NCBI GenBank assembly: GCA_013285445.1
Contig: CP053448.1
Span: 2,108,001-2,172,000, forward strand
Length of the DNA stretch: 64,000 bases
Source: Pseudomonadota bacterium
Lineage (GTDB): Bacteria; Pseudomonadota; Gammaproteobacteria; Xanthomonadales; Wenzhouxiangellaceae
Direction: 5' to 3'
Shown here one piece after another: positions 34,398 through 42,774 of the stretch. The position numbers and the translations under genes are program-made. How positions within the stretch are numbered: the first letter of the stretch is position 1; every line of letters begins with the position of its first letter. The notes below the pieces were generated by a model. It had not been told where the DNA came from. It did no database searches and saw only the letters and a list, made by a program, of their open reading frames with translations.

Positions 34398-35149
34398 TCC
34401 ATCAGCGCATCAAGGTCGGCTTTCACCGCATGGGTTCGCCGCCCACCTTCTATCGTATCGGCCAACGACTGGCGCCGTGGCTGTGGGCCGGCTTCGCGCT
34501 GTGCGCCGCCATTGGCGTCTACCAGGCCCTCTACGTGGTACCGCCGGACTACCAGCAGGGCGACAGCTACCGCATCCTGTTCATTCACGTGCCCGCGGCC
34601 TGGCAGGCCATGGCCGGCTACATCATCATGGCGGTGCTGGCCTTTGTCGCGCTGGTCTGGCGCATTCGCGCGGCCGAAATCCTCGCCATGGCAGCGGCAC
34701 CGATCGGTGCGGCCCTGACCGCCGTGTGCCTGGCCACCGGCTCGCTGTGGGGCAAACCCATGTGGGGCACCTGGTGGGCCTGGGACGCCCGTCTGACCTC
34801 GATGCTGGTGCTGCTGTTCATCTATCTCGGCATCATGGGGCTGTATGCCGCCTTCGACGATCGGCGCAAGGGCGCGCGCGTGGCCAGCATCCTGGTGCTG
34901 GTCGGACTGGTCAACATTCCCCTCATCCACTTTTCGGTAGAGTGGTGGACGACTTTGCACCAGGGCTCGACCATCCGCCTGCTCGGCGAGTCCAGCATGC
35001 ACCCGAGCATGCTGCCGCCGCTGGTCTGGATGACGGTGGCGGTCAAGCTGATGTTCGGCGCCGCGCTGCTCGACCGGGCCCGCAACGACCTGCTCGACCA
35101 GGACCGCCGCAAGGCCTGGGTGCGCAGCCTGACCGGAGAACGACCATGA
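34394..35149 (+). CDS. ccmC: Haem-handling protein CcmC
   Basis: A 251-residue inner-membrane protein with six transmembrane helices. The periplasmic tryptophan-rich WWD signature 'GSLWGKPMWGTWWAWDARLTS' and flanking histidines ('FIHVPAAWQ' and 'STIRLLGESSMHPSMLPPL') are the haem-binding hallmarks. CcmC attaches haem to CcmE. The frame stays open upstream inside ccmB, but the ATG at 34394 overlapping the ccmB stop gives the expected N-terminus. Confidence 0.96.
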   Translation: MIHQRIKVGFHRMGSPPTFYRIGQRLAPWLWAGFALCAAIGVYQALYVVPPDYQQGDSYRILFIHVPAAWQAMAGYIIMAVLAFVALVWRIRAAEILAMAAAPIGAALTAVCLATGSLWGKPMWGTWWAWDARLTSMLVLLFIYLGIMGLYAAFDDRRKGARVASILVLVGLVNIPLIHFSVEWWTTLHQGSTIRLLGESSMHPSMLPPLVWMTVAVKLMFGAALLDRARNDLLDQDRRKAWVRSLTGERP

Positions 35150-35316
35150 TTCCCGAACTCGATTACGCCTTCTACGTCTGGACCAGCTACGGCGTGTTTG
35201 CCGTAACCATGCTCTGGCAGTTTGTCCAGCCACGCCTGCGTCACCGCCGGCTGCTGGCCGAGCTGCACGAAGAACGGGCCCTCACCGACGGCTATGCCCA
35301 TGACACCAACGCGTAA
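35146..35316 (+). CDS. ccmD: Cytochrome c maturation protein CcmD
   Basis: A 56-residue protein between ccmC and ccmE. It has one transmembrane helix ('YVWTSYGVFAVTMLWQFV') followed by a basic, Arg/His-rich cytoplasmic tail, the standard CcmD layout. CcmD stabilises the CcmABC-CcmE complex. ATGA overlap with ccmC; its last 17 bases overlap the ccmE start in another frame. Confidence 0.93.
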   Translation: MIPELDYAFYVWTSYGVFAVTMLWQFVQPRLRHRRLLAELHEERALTDGYAHDTNA

Positions 35317-35749
35317 GAAACGCCTGATCCTGGTCTCGCTGATCGTCCTCGGCGTCTCGGCCGCCGCCGCGGTGGCCTTCTACGCCCTCAACGACAACGT
35401 GCGCTTTTTCGTCAGTCCGACCGATGTCCATGCCGGCATCGCGCCGCCCGAGCGCCAGATTCGCCTCGGCGGCCTGGTCGCCGCCGGCTCGGTGTCGCGG
35501 GATCCGGACAGCCTGGCGGTGAGCTTCGTCGTCACCGACGGCGTCCATGACGTGCCGGTCAGCTTCAACGGCATCCTGCCCGACCTGTTTCGGGAAGGTC
35601 AGGGCGTCATCGCCCACGGCCATCTCGATGAGTCCGGTCATTTCCGGGCCCACGAGGTACTGGCACGCCACGACGAAACCTACATGCCGCCGGAGGTGAT
35701 GCGTTCGCTCGAGGCGGCCGGTCACCCACCGGAGGCCTCGAAGCCATGA
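35300..35749 (+). CDS. ccmE: Periplasmic haem chaperone CcmE
   Basis: A 149-residue protein with an N-terminal membrane anchor ('RLILVSLIVLGVSAAAAVAFYAL') and a periplasmic OB-fold. The haem-attachment motif HxxxY is present as 'ARHDETYMPPEV' near residue 123. CcmE binds haem covalently from CcmC and delivers it to CcmF/CcmH. Start ATG at 35300 (an in-frame ATG at 35294 is possible); it lies inside the end of ccmD. Confidence 0.95.
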   Translation: MTPTRKKRLILVSLIVLGVSAAAAVAFYALNDNVRFFVSPTDVHAGIAPPERQIRLGGLVAAGSVSRDPDSLAVSFVVTDGVHDVPVSFNGILPDLFREGQGVIAHGHLDESGHFRAHEVLARHDETYMPPEVMRSLEAAGHPPEASKP

Positions 35750-37704
35750 TCGGAGAATTTGGACAGCTGGCGCTGATTCTGGCGCTGATCCTGGCGGTGC
35801 TGCTGGCCACGCTGCCGATGATCGGCAGCCTGCGCGGCCACCAGGCCCTGATGCGCCTGGCACCGTCACTGACCATCGGTCACTTCGTGTTCCTGGCCGC
35901 CGCCTTCCTTGCCCTGGCCATCGCCTTTCTGCGCCACGACTTCACCGTGACCTACGTGGCCATGCACTCCAACCTCCTGCTGCCCTGGTACTACCGGCTG
36001 ACCGCGGTCTGGGGCAGTCATGAAGGCTCGCTGCTGCTGTGGATGCTGCTGTTCGGTGGCTGGATGCTGGCCGTCGCCGCGTTCTCGCGCTCGCTGCCGC
36101 GCGAGTTCACCGCGCGGGTCCTGGCCGTGATGGGCCTGATCTCGGTCGGCTTTCTGCTCTTCGTCCTGCTCACCTCCAATCCCTTCGAGCGCGTCCTGCC
36201 CGGGCCGATCGACGGCCGCGACCTCAATCCGCTGCTCCAGGACCCGGGCATGATCTTCCACCCGCCGCTGCTCTACATGGGCTATGTCGGATTTGCCGTG
36301 GCCTTCGCCTTTGCCATCGCCGGGCTGATCGGGGGCAAGGTCGAACGCGACTGGGTGCGCTGGTCGCGCCCCTGGACCCTGGCCGCCTGGGCTTTTCTGA
36401 CCTTCGGCATCGCGCTGGGCTCGTGGTGGGCCTACTACGAGCTGGGCTGGGGCGGATGGTGGTTCTGGGATCCGGTCGAGAACGCCTCGTTCATTCCCTG
36501 GCTGATCGGCACCGCCCTGATTCACTCCCAGGCGGTGACCGAGAAACGCGGCGCGTTTCCGGCCTGGACCGTGCTGCTGTCGATCACCGCCTTTTCGATG
36601 TCGCTGCTCGGCACTTTCCTGGTCCGCTCCGGCGTGCTCACCTCGGTGCACGCCTTCGCCAACGATCCAGAGCGCGGCCTGTTCATCCTGGTTTTCATGG
36701 CGCTGGTCACCGGCGGCGCGCTGGTGCTGTACGCCCTGCGCGCGCCGCGCATCATGACCGGCGAGGGCTTCGACTGGGTCAGCCGCGAATCAGCGCTGCT
36801 GCTCAACAACGTCTTTTTTACGGTCTCGGCGGCGATGGTGCTGCTCGGCACCCTGTACCCGCTGATCATCGATTTCATGGGCTGGGGCCAGATCTCGGTC
36901 GGCCCGCCCTATTTCGGTGCCATGTTCGTGCTGCTGATGACCCCGGTGGTGCTGCTGCTGCCGCTCGGGCCGTTCACCCGCTGGAAACGCGATACGCTGA
37001 GCCGTGCCGCCCGCCCGCTGGCGCTGTCCGCGGTGCTGGCGGTCGTGGCCGGCCTGGCGGTCTGCGCCTGGCTGGGCGCCTGGAACCTGCGCGCCGTGAG
37101 CGGCTGGATCGGCGGGCTGTGGCTGATCGGCGGCGCGCTGGCCTGGGCGCTGGGCACGGCCCGGGCCGGTCGCTTTGGCCTGGCCCGGCACCAGTGGGGC
37201 ATGATGCTGGCGCATGCCGGAGTGGGCGTATTCTTGATCGGCGTGGCGATGGTCGAATCGACCACCTTCGAGCGCGACGTGCGCATCGCGCCGGGTGAAA
37301 GCGTTTCGGCCGCCGGATACCGCTTCGAGCTGCTCGAGGTCGCGCCCGTCAAGGGCCCCAACTGGCGTGCCGACGAAGGCCGTTTCGTGATCTGGCGCGG
37401 CGATCGCGAGATCGCGCGCATGCAGGCGCAGAAACGCCGCTATTTCCGGGGCGGCCAGGTCATGACCCAGGTTGCCCTCAGGCCCGGACTGCTGCGCGAT
37501 CTCTACATTGCCCTGGGCGAGCCGCTCGGTGACGGCGGCGCCTGGAGCGTGCGCCTGCACGTCAAACCCTTCGTGCGCTGGATCTGGGGCGGTGCCGTGC
37601 TGATCGGCCTGGGCGGCCTGGTCTCGGCCAGCGATCGTCGCTACCGCCAGCGCCGCCGCGCCGAGCGCCCGGCCGCAGCCGAACGTGCCGAGGTGCCGGC
37701 ATGA
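35746..37704 (+). CDS. ccmF: Haem lyase subunit CcmF
   Basis: A 652-residue membrane protein with about 14-15 helices. The WWD domain appears as 'GWGGWWFWDPVENASFIPWL', with conserved flanking segments 'HSNLLLPWYYRLTAVWGSHEGSLLLW' and 'MLAHAGVGVFLIGVAMVES'. With CcmH and CcmI it ligates haem to the CxxCH motif of apocytochromes. ATGA overlaps on both sides keep it in the operon. Confidence 0.96.
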   Translation: MIGEFGQLALILALILAVLLATLPMIGSLRGHQALMRLAPSLTIGHFVFLAAAFLALAIAFLRHDFTVTYVAMHSNLLLPWYYRLTAVWGSHEGSLLLWMLLFGGWMLAVAAFSRSLPREFTARVLAVMGLISVGFLLFVLLTSNPFERVLPGPIDGRDLNPLLQDPGMIFHPPLLYMGYVGFAVAFAFAIAGLIGGKVERDWVRWSRPWTLAAWAFLTFGIALGSWWAYYELGWGGWWFWDPVENASFIPWLIGTALIHSQAVTEKRGAFPAWTVLLSITAFSMSLLGTFLVRSGVLTSVHAFANDPERGLFILVFMALVTGGALVLYALRAPRIMTGEGFDWVSRESALLLNNVFFTVSAAMVLLGTLYPLIIDFMGWGQISVGPPYFGAMFVLLMTPVVLLLPLGPFTRWKRDTLSRAARPLALSAVLAVVAGLAVCAWLGAWNLRAVSGWIGGLWLIGGALAWALGTARAGRFGLARHQWGMMLAHAGVGVFLIGVAMVESTTFERDVRIAPGESVSAAGYRFELLEVAPVKGPNWRADEGRFVIWRGDREIARMQAQKRRYFRGGQVMTQVALRPGLLRDLYIALGEPLGDGGAWSVRLHVKPFVRWIWGGAVLIGLGGLVSASDRRYRQRRRAERPAAAERAEVPA

Positions 37705-38240
37705 TCCGGCTGCTGCTGCCGCTGCTGGTCTTTCTCGGGCTGCTCGGGCTGCTCATCGCCGGCCTGCAGACCAGCGAGGAACGCAAGCTGGTGCAGTCGC
37801 CGCTGGTCGGCAAGCCGGTACCGGACTTCCGCCTGCCCGACCTGCACGACCCGGAACGCCACCACAGCCGCGACGATCTGCTCGGCCGACCCTGGATCCT
37901 CAATGTCTGGGGCAGCTGGTGCTGGGCCTGCCGGGTCGAGCACCCCTTCGTCGAGCGACTCGGGCGCGAAGCGCCGATTGCGCTGGTCGGATTCAACTGG
38001 AAAGACGAGCGCCGGGATGCGCTGGAGTGGATCGAGCGCTACGGCGACGCCTGGGACATGCATCTGGTCGACTACGAGGGCCGTGCGGCCATCGACCTCG
38101 GCGTCTATGGCGCCCCGGAAACCTTCCTGATCGATCACCGCGGCATCATCCGGCACAAGCACATCGGCCCGATCGACGCGACCGTGTTCGACGACCTGAT
38201 GCGCCGGGCCATGCAGCTGGATGCGGAGGCGGAGTCATGA
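37701..38240 (+). CDS. ccmG: Thiol:disulfide interchange protein CcmG/DsbE
   Basis: A 179-residue membrane-anchored thioredoxin-fold protein. After a signal anchor (residues 1-24) come 'GKPVPDFRLPDL', the redox site 'WGSWCWACRVEHP' (CWAC, an unusual dipeptide between the cysteines compared with the common CPxC or CVPC) and the cis-proline loop 'GVYGAPETFLID'. It keeps apocytochrome thiols reduced for haem ligation. Confidence 0.95.
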   Translation: MIRLLLPLLVFLGLLGLLIAGLQTSEERKLVQSPLVGKPVPDFRLPDLHDPERHHSRDDLLGRPWILNVWGSWCWACRVEHPFVERLGREAPIALVGFNWKDERRDALEWIERYGDAWDMHLVDYEGRAAIDLGVYGAPETFLIDHRGIIRHKHIGPIDATVFDDLMRRAMQLDAEAES

Positions 38241-38680
38241 AAAAAAGCGTTCAGCGTTCAGGGTTCAGCATTCAGGGCTGGCTGCGGCTGAAGCTGGCGC
38301 CACTTCTCGCTTTGTCGCTTGCGGCCGGGGCCTTCGCCTCCGCGATCGAGCCCTACGAGTTCGAAACCGAAACCCAGCGTGACCGCTTCCGTTCGCTGGT
38401 CGAGGAGCTGCGCTGCACGGTGTGCCAGAACCAGTCGCTGGCCGACTCCGACGCGCCGCTGGCGCAGGACCTGCGCCAGGAAGTCCTGCGCCTGCTCGAA
38501 GACAACCGCAGCGATCAGGAGATCCGTGATTTCATGGTCCAGCGCTACGGTGATTTCGTTCTTTATCGTCCGCCGGTGGCCGGGCATACGCTGCTGCTGT
38601 GGGGCGGGCCGCTGGTGCTCCTGCTCGTCGGCCTGATCGCCGCGGCCATGATCATACGGCGCAGGAGGCAGGTGCTGTGA
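38237..38680 (+). CDS. ccmH: Cytochrome c maturation protein CcmH
   Basis: A 147-residue thiol oxidoreductase with signal peptide, the redox motif 'LRCTVCQNQSLADSDAPLA' (LRCxxCQNQ) and a C-terminal transmembrane helix ('LLLWGGPLVLLLVGLIAAAMII'). It works with CcmG and CcmF on apocytochrome c. Oddity: codons 5-14 consist of four 7-bp repeats (38249-38276), so the n-region of the signal peptide is made of simple-sequence DNA. ATG at 38237 overlaps the ccmG stop; the frame is open further upstream but inside ccmG. Confidence 0.94.
   Translation: MKKSVQRSGFSIQGWLRLKLAPLLALSLAAGAFASAIEPYEFETETQRDRFRSLVEELRCTVCQNQSLADSDAPLAQDLRQEVLRLLEDNRSDQEIRDFMVQRYGDFVLYRPPVAGHTLLLWGGPLVLLLVGLIAAAMIIRRRRQVL
38249..38276 (+). 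repeat. 7-bp-period repeat inside the ccmH leader
   Basis: Four consecutive heptamers GTTCAGC, GTTCAGG, GTTCAGC, ATTCAGG lie in frame in the ccmH signal-peptide coding region. Similar 7-bp-period arrays (AAGTCRG type) occur at the right end of the window. Confidence 0.8.
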
Positions 38681-39690
38681 GCGATCCGGTTTTTGTCGCG
38701 GTGCTGCTGGCGGCCTGCCTGGCCGCTGCGGCCTTCGCCGTGATCCCATTGCTGCGCCAGCGCGGCGGCGGCGCCCTGATCGTGGCAATCGCGCTGGCGA
38801 TACCGCTGGCCACTATCGTGCTCTACCGGCTGGTCGGCACGCCCGCGGCGATCGACCCGGATACCGGCCAGATCGGCGATATCCGCGCCAGCCTGGTCGA
38901 CCTGTCGGGTGATGCCCTGCGCGAACCCGACAACGCCGAGCACTGGGCGCGACTGGGCCTGGCCTACAAGTCGCTGGAGGAGTTTGATTCGGCCGAGCAT
39001 GCCTTCCGCCGCGCGCTGTTCCTCGAAGAGCACAACGATTTTCTACAGGTCGAGCTGTCCGAAACCCTGCTTTACGCCTCGGGTCAGCCGCGCCTGCCCG
39101 ACGAGGCCCGATCGCTGCTCATCGACGCCGTGACCACCAACCCCGCCAACCAGAAGGGCCTGTGGCTGCTCGGCATTGATGCGCTCGGTCGCGACGACAA
39201 CGACAGCGCCGTCGTCTGGCTCGAGCAGCTGCTGTCGGTGCTGCCGGAACAGGCCGAAGTCCGCGCCAGCGTCGGCGAGTACCTGGCCCGCGCCCGGGCC
39301 GGCCGCGGCAACCCGATGCCGGACAACGCATCGGCGGACGAGGCGCTGCTGACCGTCAACGTATCGCTGGCCGATGAGCTGGCCGGACAGGTCGATTCCA
39401 TGACGGCGCTGTATGTCTTCATCCGGCCCGCCGGCCAGCCCGCGGCCCCGCCGCTGGCGGTCAGGCGCCTGGCGCCCGACGCGTTGCCGGCCAGCGTGGC
39501 CATTCGTGCCAGCGATACCATGACCGCCGGTGACCGGCTCGTCGACGGAACCCGGGTCGACGTCACCGCACGGCTGTCGCTGTCCGGCGATGCACGCCCG
39601 GCCGTCGGCGACATTCAGGGCCAGACCCGGTCGGTTGAACTGGGGCCGGCCGCCACCACAGAGGTCACCATCCGTGAACGACTGGACTGA
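38677..39690 (+). CDS. ccmI: Cytochrome c maturation protein CcmI (TPR subunit)
   Basis: A 337-residue protein with two N-terminal transmembrane helices and a periplasmic TPR region ('DNAEHWARLGLAYKSLEEFDSAEHAFRRAL', 'NQKGLWLLGIDAL'), then a beta-rich C-terminal domain ('LLTVNVSLADELAGQVDSMTALYVFIRPAG'), the layout of CcmI/CycH, which presents apocytochrome to the haem lyase. The start is a GTG overlapping the ccmH stop, with AGGAGG nine bases upstream. Last gene of the ccm cluster. Confidence 0.93.
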   Translation: MSDPVFVAVLLAACLAAAAFAVIPLLRQRGGGALIVAIALAIPLATIVLYRLVGTPAAIDPDTGQIGDIRASLVDLSGDALREPDNAEHWARLGLAYKSLEEFDSAEHAFRRALFLEEHNDFLQVELSETLLYASGQPRLPDEARSLLIDAVTTNPANQKGLWLLGIDALGRDDNDSAVVWLEQLLSVLPEQAEVRASVGEYLARARAGRGNPMPDNASADEALLTVNVSLADELAGQVDSMTALYVFIRPAGQPAAPPLAVRRLAPDALPASVAIRASDTMTAGDRLVDGTRVDVTARLSLSGDARPAVGDIQGQTRSVELGPAATTEVTIRERLD

Positions 39691-39709
39691 CCGGCACAGG
39701 CGACGGACC

Positions 39710-40732
39710 ATGAAGCGGCTGAATCTGCCCGGCCTTGCACTGCTGCTGGCCTTCGCCGGCACTGCCGCAGTGGCTGACGATGACTCCGGTTCTGCCAATG
39801 CCTCAGCGCTCACCCCGGACCATTCGATCTGGATCGTCGAATACGAAAACGACATCTTTACCGGCGCCGACCGCTACTACACCAGCGGCGTGCGGCTGTC
39901 GCGCATCGGCGCGATCAAGGCACCGCCAGCGCTGCTTGACCGGATTGCGCAGCGCTTTCCTGAATTCAGCGATATTGAGAATATTCCCTGGTCGCTGTCG
40001 ATCAGCCACAACATCTACACGCCGGCCGACATCACCGCACCCGAGTTTCCGCCCGACGATCGCCCCTATGCGGCCTGGCTGAACCTGCGCTTCTCCACCG
40101 GCCTGCCGCGCGAGAACGGTGCTGACCGGCTGCACGTCGGCCTGGGCGTGGTCGGGCCGGCCGCCCTCGGCGAGACCATCCAGAAGAACGTGCACCGCTG
40201 GGTCGACGGCGAAAAGCCGGTCGGCTGGGAGCGCCAGCTGCGCAACGAGCCGACGCTGGAACTGGGATACGACCGGCTGCGCCGGCTGATGCGCACGCCC
40301 CTGGGCGACCGCCTTGCATTCGACAGCTCGGCCTTCGGCGGCATCCAGCTCGGCAACGCCTACACCCACTTAAGCGCCGGCGGCTTCGCGCGAATCGGCA
40401 CCCGCCTGGAAAGCGACTTCGGGCCGCCGCGCATTACCCCGGCGGTGTCGGGCTCCGGTTACTTCGAGCCGGAACCAGGCATCACGTCCTGGTATCTCTA
40501 TGCCGGCGTCGAGGGCCGCCGCGTCTTTCGCGACCTGTTCATCGAGGGCAACACGTTCGGCGGTGTCGACGGGGTCAGCCGCAAGCGTCATGTCGGTGAG
40601 CTGTTCGCCGGCGCGGTGCTGACCCGCGGCATGTTCAGGCTGGCCTACACCCACGTCTGGCGGACGCGGGAATTCGTCGGCCAGCTCGAGGGCCAAAGCT
40701 ACGGTGCGCTGTCGTTGTCGGTGTGGTGGTAG
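39710..40732 (+). CDS. LpxR-like outer-membrane lipid A deacylase family protein (DUF2219)
   Basis: A 340-residue predicted outer-membrane beta-barrel with signal peptide and terminal aromatic residues (SVWW). The N-terminal motif 'VEYENDIFTGADRYYTSGVRLS' carries the Asn-Asp pair of the LpxR active site; 'YAAWLNL', 'IQKNVHRWVDGEKPVGWERQLRNEP' and 'GNAYTHLSAGG' are further family blocks. In Salmonella LpxR removes the 3'-acyloxyacyl group of lipid A in a calcium-dependent reaction. It starts 19 bp after ccmI and may share its transcript. The 3' end overlaps the convergent FHA-EAL gene by 34 bp. Substrate in this organism is not proven. Confidence 0.85.
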   Translation: MKRLNLPGLALLLAFAGTAAVADDDSGSANASALTPDHSIWIVEYENDIFTGADRYYTSGVRLSRIGAIKAPPALLDRIAQRFPEFSDIENIPWSLSISHNIYTPADITAPEFPPDDRPYAAWLNLRFSTGLPRENGADRLHVGLGVVGPAALGETIQKNVHRWVDGEKPVGWERQLRNEPTLELGYDRLRRLMRTPLGDRLAFDSSAFGGIQLGNAYTHLSAGGFARIGTRLESDFGPPRITPAVSGSGYFEPEPGITSWYLYAGVEGRRVFRDLFIEGNTFGGVDGVSRKRHVGELFAGAVLTRGMFRLAYTHVWRTREFVGQLEGQSYGALSLSVWW

Positions 40733-41841
40733 CCGGTGGCAGGCGCTGACTCGAGAATGGGACGGGGGCGTCCGTACAGAAAACCCTGGATATAGTCGAT
40801 CCCCATCTCCCGGCACATCTCGGCGGTCTGCTCGTCCTCGACACCCTCGATCAGCGTGTGGATGCCCATATCGGCAATCATCCGGTTGAGCTCGGCGAGC
40901 AGGCGGTAGCGCGGCGATTGGCGGTTGACCATGTCGCGAACCAGGCTCATATCGAACTTCAGAAAGTCCGGCGGCACCTCGACCAGCTCCAGCAGCCTGG
41001 CCTGTCCGGCGCCGAAATCGTCATAGGCCAGGCGAATGTCCATGTCCGCCAGTTCCTGCTTGACCTCGGCCATCGCCCCCAGGTCCGTCACCGCGGCCTC
41101 GTGCACCTCGAAGACCAGTTTGAGTCGCGGATGGCGCTTGCGCAGCTCACTGAGCTCGTCGATCAACTCCACCATGTCCTCGCACTCGACCGGGTGATTA
41201 TTGAAAAACAGCGGCTGGTCAAGGCCGGCCTGATCGGCCTGGGCAAAGCAGCAGCGTCGCAGCATGCGGCTCAGGCGCACTTCGGTATTGAGCGTGGCGG
41301 CCAGGGCAAACAGCTGGCCCGGGCCCTGGTCGAGCTGGGGATGGGCGCTGCGCCCGAGCAGCTCGAGCGCAAAGGGCTCGCCTCGCGCGGTCACGATCGG
41401 CTGGCAGTAGCCGGTCACCCACTTGTTTTCCAGCAGCTCGAAAAACGCCGGCATGTGCAGCGGAAAATCCTGCGGCAGCCGGGTCATGCCGACGATCGTC
41501 TGCTCGCCGGTTGCCCTGCGCCCGCTCTGCTCGTCGACCTGTTCGACCATCAGCCTGAATTCGTGGTCGGCCAGATGAACGACGTCCCCGACCGACAGCG
41601 AGGTCACGCCGGCAATCGGCTGGTGATTGACGAAGGTGCCGTTGGTGCTTCCGAGATCCTCGACGGTCAGCAGCGTCCCGTCAAAATGAAAGCGCGCGTG
41701 CATGCGCGAGATACGATCGACGGCGAGCTGAATGGTGCAGTCCGGGTGCCGACCCACCGTCACCGGAAACCGGTCCAGGTTCAGGTGGCGCGGCAGGTGC
41801 GAATCCTTGCCCGAACTCTCCAGGTAAAAGCGCTGGATCAT
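40699..41841 (-). CDS. FHA-EAL domain protein (c-di-GMP phosphodiesterase-like)
   Basis: A 380-residue cytoplasmic protein. Residues ~20-95 form an FHA phosphothreonine-binding domain ('VGRHPDCTIQL', 'ISRMHARFH', 'DLGSTNGTFVN'). Residues ~130-365 form an EAL domain in which the signature reads ELL ('FALELLGRS') instead of EAL. The expected metal/catalytic residues otherwise appear present: the ELL Glu, Asn in 'FFNNHP', Glu in 'VFEVHE', the Asp pair in 'AYDDFGAG', Lys in 'LKFDMSLV', Glu in 'LIEGVED' and Gln in 'YIQGFLYG'. It could be an active phosphodiesterase gated by a phosphorylated partner, or a c-di-GMP sensor. Divergent from bfd. Confidence 0.88.
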   Translation of the reverse strand: MIQRFYLESSGKDSHLPRHLNLDRFPVTVGRHPDCTIQLAVDRISRMHARFHFDGTLLTVEDLGSTNGTFVNHQPIAGVTSLSVGDVVHLADHEFRLMVEQVDEQSGRRATGEQTIVGMTRLPQDFPLHMPAFFELLENKWVTGYCQPIVTARGEPFALELLGRSAHPQLDQGPGQLFALAATLNTEVRLSRMLRRCCFAQADQAGLDQPLFFNNHPVECEDMVELIDELSELRKRHPRLKLVFEVHEAAVTDLGAMAEVKQELADMDIRLAYDDFGAGQARLLELVEVPPDFLKFDMSLVRDMVNRQSPRYRLLAELNRMIADMGIHTLIEGVEDEQTAEMCREMGIDYIQGFLYGRPRPILESAPATGYHHTDNDSAP

Positions 41842-41954
41842 CGAGACGTCTCATTTGCCCCGCGCCAGTATCCGGGCTATTCAGCCGCCATGCAAGTGGC
41901 TGTGCCGGGTTGGTGCCCGAGCGCAACGACTTCGGCTGCGAACCGCATTGGGTT

Positions 41955-41969
41955 TGACAATCATTCGCA
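41955..41969 (+). promoter_or_regulatory. Putative Fur box upstream of bfd
   Basis: TGACAATCATTCGCA matches the 7-1-7 Fur consensus (TGATAAT-N-ATTATCA) at 11 of 14 positions by my count and lies 20 bp before the bfd start. bfd is iron-repressed in many gammaproteobacteria, which fits. Confidence 0.45.
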
Positions 41970-41989
41970 TTCGTGTCATCATGTGCCCC

Positions 41990-42211
41990 ATGTACGTTTG
42001 CGTCTGCAATGCCGTCACCGAGCGCGCCATCCAGAGGCTGGTCGCGGACGGTTACACGACCCTCAACGAAATCCAGGCGCTGACCGGCTGTTCAGGTTCC
42101 TGCGGCGCCTGCCGTGACCACGCCGAAGCCGTCATCGCCCGTTCGGCGGCCGCCAGTGCTGCCCCTCCACGCCATCTGCCGGTGATCCACGCCTTGCCCC
42201 AACCCGCCTGA
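41990..42211 (+). CDS. bfd: Bacterioferritin-associated ferredoxin
   Basis: A 73-residue [2Fe-2S] protein with the BFD-type cysteine layout: C4 and C6 in 'MYVCVCNAVTERAI', and C34/C38/C41 in 'LTGCSGSCGACRDHAE', the C38/C41 pair corresponding to the second ligand pair. Bfd donates electrons to bacterioferritin to mobilise stored iron. The second of two in-frame ATGs (41990 rather than 41981) gives the standard N-terminus. bfr follows 86 bp downstream and has its own likely promoter. Confidence 0.93.
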   Translation: MYVCVCNAVTERAIQRLVADGYTTLNEIQALTGCSGSCGACRDHAEAVIARSAAASAAPPRHLPVIHALPQPA

Positions 42212-42235
42212 GGCACCGTCAATCACGCCGCCAGC

Positions 42236-42265
42236 GTGACATGATTCACCAGGCTTGCGTATGCT
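42236..42265 (+). promoter_or_regulatory. Putative bfr promoter
   Basis: GTGACA (42236-42241) and TATGCT (42260-42265) are spaced by 18 nt, a good sigma-70 pair, about 30 bp before the bfr start. Confidence 0.45.
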
Positions 42266-42297
42266 ATGGGTCGGATATCCGATCAAAGGCCATGCGT

Positions 42298-42774
42298 ATG
42301 AAAGGCGACCGCAAGATCATCGAGCACCTCAATCTCGCCCTGAAAGCCGAATTGACGGCGATCAACCAGTATTTTCTGCACTCGCGAATGTTTGGCGACT
42401 GGGGGCTGCAGAGGCTCGCCAGCAAGGAATACGAGGAATCCATCGAGGAAATGAAGCACGCCGATGCACTGATCCAGCGCATCCTGTTTCTCGAAGGCCT
42501 GCCCAACCTGCAGGATCTTGGGCGGCTGCACATCGGCGAGAGCCCGATCGAATGCCTGCAGGGTGACCTGGAACTGGAACAGGAAGCCGTGCCGATGTAC
42601 CGCGAGGCCGTCGCCGGCGCCGAATCAGCCGGCGACTACGTCAGCCGCAGCCTGTTCCAGTCCATTCTAGACGACGAAGAAGAACACATCGACTGGCTGG
42701 AAACGCAGTTCGGCCTGATCGAACGCATCGGCAAAGAACGCTACCTGCAGTCGCAGATGACCAAAGACGAGTAG
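42298..42774 (+). CDS. bfr: Bacterioferritin
   Basis: A 158-residue haem-containing ferritin that assembles as a 24-mer and stores iron. It begins 'MKGDRKIIEHLNLALKAELTAINQYFLHSRMF' as in E. coli Bfr. Ferroxidase ligands appear in place: E18, E51 and H54 in 'IEEMKHADALIQR', E94 in 'LELEQEAV' and E127/H130 in 'DDEEEHIDWLE'; haem-ligating Met52 lies in 'EEMKHAD'. Two in-frame ATGs occur; 42298 gives the family start. Notably the stop codon TAG (42772-42774) is the TAG of a GTAGGTCGC sequence, the beginning of a degenerate REP element. Confidence 0.97.
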   Translation: MKGDRKIIEHLNLALKAELTAINQYFLHSRMFGDWGLQRLASKEYEESIEEMKHADALIQRILFLEGLPNLQDLGRLHIGESPIECLQGDLELEQEAVPMYREAVAGAESAGDYVSRSLFQSILDDEEEHIDWLETQFGLIERIGKERYLQSQMTKDE

